Shown in pieces: positions 4,429-5,181 of a DNA stretch of 5,181 nucleotides. Position 1 is the stretch's first letter; each line of letters opens with the position of its first letter. A program made the position numbers and the translations under genes. A model generated the notes under the pieces. It saw only the letters and a list, made by a program, of their open reading frames with translations. It was not told the DNA's origin and searched no databases. This DNA comes from Betaproteobacteria bacterium. Its GTDB lineage: Bacteria; Pseudomonadota; Gammaproteobacteria; Burkholderiales; SG8-39. Location: contig VBCT01000104.1 of assembly GCA_005882235.1 (NCBI GenBank), forward strand, positions 1-5,181, read 5' to 3'.

Positions 4429-5181
4429 ATGAATTTCGTTCTCCTGCTCGAGCAGACGCTCAACGGGCTGCAGCTCGGGGTGATGCTGTTCCTGATGGCG
4501 GCGGGCCTGACGCTCGTCTTCGGCATCATGAACCTGGTGAACCTCGCGCACGGCTCGCTCTACATGGTCGGGGCCTACCTCGCCACCTATTTCTACCAGG
4601 CCACGGGGTCGTATCCGCTCGGCGTGCTGCTCGGTCTCGCGGGGACCATGGCCGTGGGAATCGCCGTCGAGGTGATTGCCCTGCGCACGCTCTACGAGCG
4701 CGAGCACCTCGACCAGGTTCTCGCCACTTTCGGCCTGATCCTGTTCTTCAACGAGCTCGCGGCGATCCTCTGGGGCCGGGCCGCGATCTACACGACCCTT
4801 CCCGACTATCTCGCCGGGCACGTGGAGCTTTTCGCGGGCCTGCGCTACCCGCTCTACCGCCTGGTGATCATCGCCGTCGGCCTCGCTGTGGCGGGCCTGC
4901 TCTGGTTCGTGGTCGCGCGCACGCGCCTCGGGATGCTGATCCGCGCCGGGGCCTCCAACCGCGCCATGGTCGCGGCGCTCGGGGTGAACGTCCGGCTGCT
5001 CTACACGTTCGTGTTCGGCTTCGGCGCCGCGCTCGCGGGGCTCGCGGGCCTCATGTCCGGGCCGATTCACGTCGTCCAGCCGGGGATGGGTGAGTTGATT
5101 CTGATCGAGGTGTTTGTAGTTATAGTTATCGGCGGAATCGGCTCGATCCGCGGCGCGCTCGCGGGCGCACTGATCGTCGGC
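4429..5181 (+). CDS. livH: LivH-type ABC transporter permease (partial, 3' end outside window)
   Basis: The first 251 codons of an inner-membrane permease of the branched-chain amino acid/amide (BPD_transp_2) family; the frame is open to the edge. LivH proteins are usually about 290-310 residues, so roughly 40-60 are missing. The N-terminal block LNGLQLGVMLFLMAAGLTLV (11-30) and FGIMNLVNLAHGSLYMVGAY (31-50) is characteristic. Hydrophobic helices follow at about 64-84, 97-115, 143-164 and 191-210. The cytoplasmic coupling loop IRAGASNRAMVAALGVN (171-187) and the segment IGGIGSIRGALAGALIVG (234-251) are typical of the family. It should pair with a LivM-type permease and two ATPases encoded further right, and receive ligand from the binding protein upstream. 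The ATG fits family N-termini, but no Shine-Dalgarno precedes it because the palindromic element ends two bases away. Residues 229-233 use codons (TTT GTA GTT ATA GTT) unlike the rest of the gene. The symbol denotes the family; leucine specificity is not implied. Confidence 0.93.
   Translation, partial: MNFVLLLEQTLNGLQLGVMLFLMAAGLTLVFGIMNLVNLAHGSLYMVGAYLATYFYQATGSYPLGVLLGLAGTMAVGIAVEVIALRTLYEREHLDQVLATFGLILFFNELAAILWGRAAIYTTLPDYLAGHVELFAGLRYPLYRLVIIAVGLAVAGLLWFVVARTRLGMLIRAGASNRAMVAALGVNVRLLYTFVFGFGAALAGLAGLMSGPIHVVQPGMGELILIEVFVVIVIGGIGSIRGALAGALIVG

Noticed and set aside
4349..4430. Palindrome as a simple intrinsic terminator
   Set aside because: The stem is followed only by TTTTC and then the livH start codon, the centre is 34 bases long, and the permease gene downstream needs transcription; partial attenuation is possible but a plain terminator is not supported.
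4390..5070. 226-codon minus-strand frame ending in NRGQTTFLS
   Set aside because: It is antisense to livH and its C-terminus is merely the translated palindrome arm, a common source of false gene calls near this kind of repeat.

Overview
The window is GC-rich DNA with high coding density, and all the genes look chromosomal and metabolic. Gene content, codon use (G/C-ending codons almost throughout) and protein style suggest a proteobacterium, most likely a betaproteobacterium of the Burkholderiales type. That placement is an inference from protein style, since no rRNA or other marker gene is present.

Layout. From the left edge to 494, on the minus strand, lies the 5' part of a gene for an NMT1/SsuA-like substrate-binding-fold protein that has no signal peptide. 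A short divergent spacer (495-600) carries a small hairpin and weak promoter-like sequences. On the plus strand follow a DUF2848 protein (601-1269), a small single-domain cupin (1297-1686), an amidase-signature hydrolase with a complete Lys-Ser-Ser triad (1699-3081), a secreted Leu/amide-type ABC substrate-binding protein (3151-4332) and the first 251 codons of a LivH-type ABC permease (4429 to the right edge). The spacer between the last two is almost filled by an element with perfect 22-bp inverted arms around a 34-nt centre (4349-4426).

How the genes may work together. The plus-strand genes run the same way with gaps of 27, 12, 69 and 96 bp. They read as an uptake-and-hydrolysis cassette: the binding protein and LivH, with further subunits expected beyond the right edge, import a small polar compound. 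The amidase would hydrolyse an amide bond in it, and the cupin and DUF2848 protein would act on or regulate the same pathway. The substrate cannot be read from the sequence. The divergent binding-fold protein may belong to the same pathway as a cytoplasmic sensor or enzyme, but that is only suggested by position.

Main points of interest: the palindromic element that abuts the livH start codon and leaves it without a Shine-Dalgarno sequence; the uncharacterised DUF2848-cupin-amidase-transporter grouping; the signal-less binding protein, for which an in-frame stop rules out a hidden signal peptide upstream; and the cupin and amidase lying in one frame separated by a single UAG and four codons.

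I found no rRNA, tRNA, CRISPR array, transposase gene or complete insertion sequence. No stretch longer than 300 bases lacks a gene.
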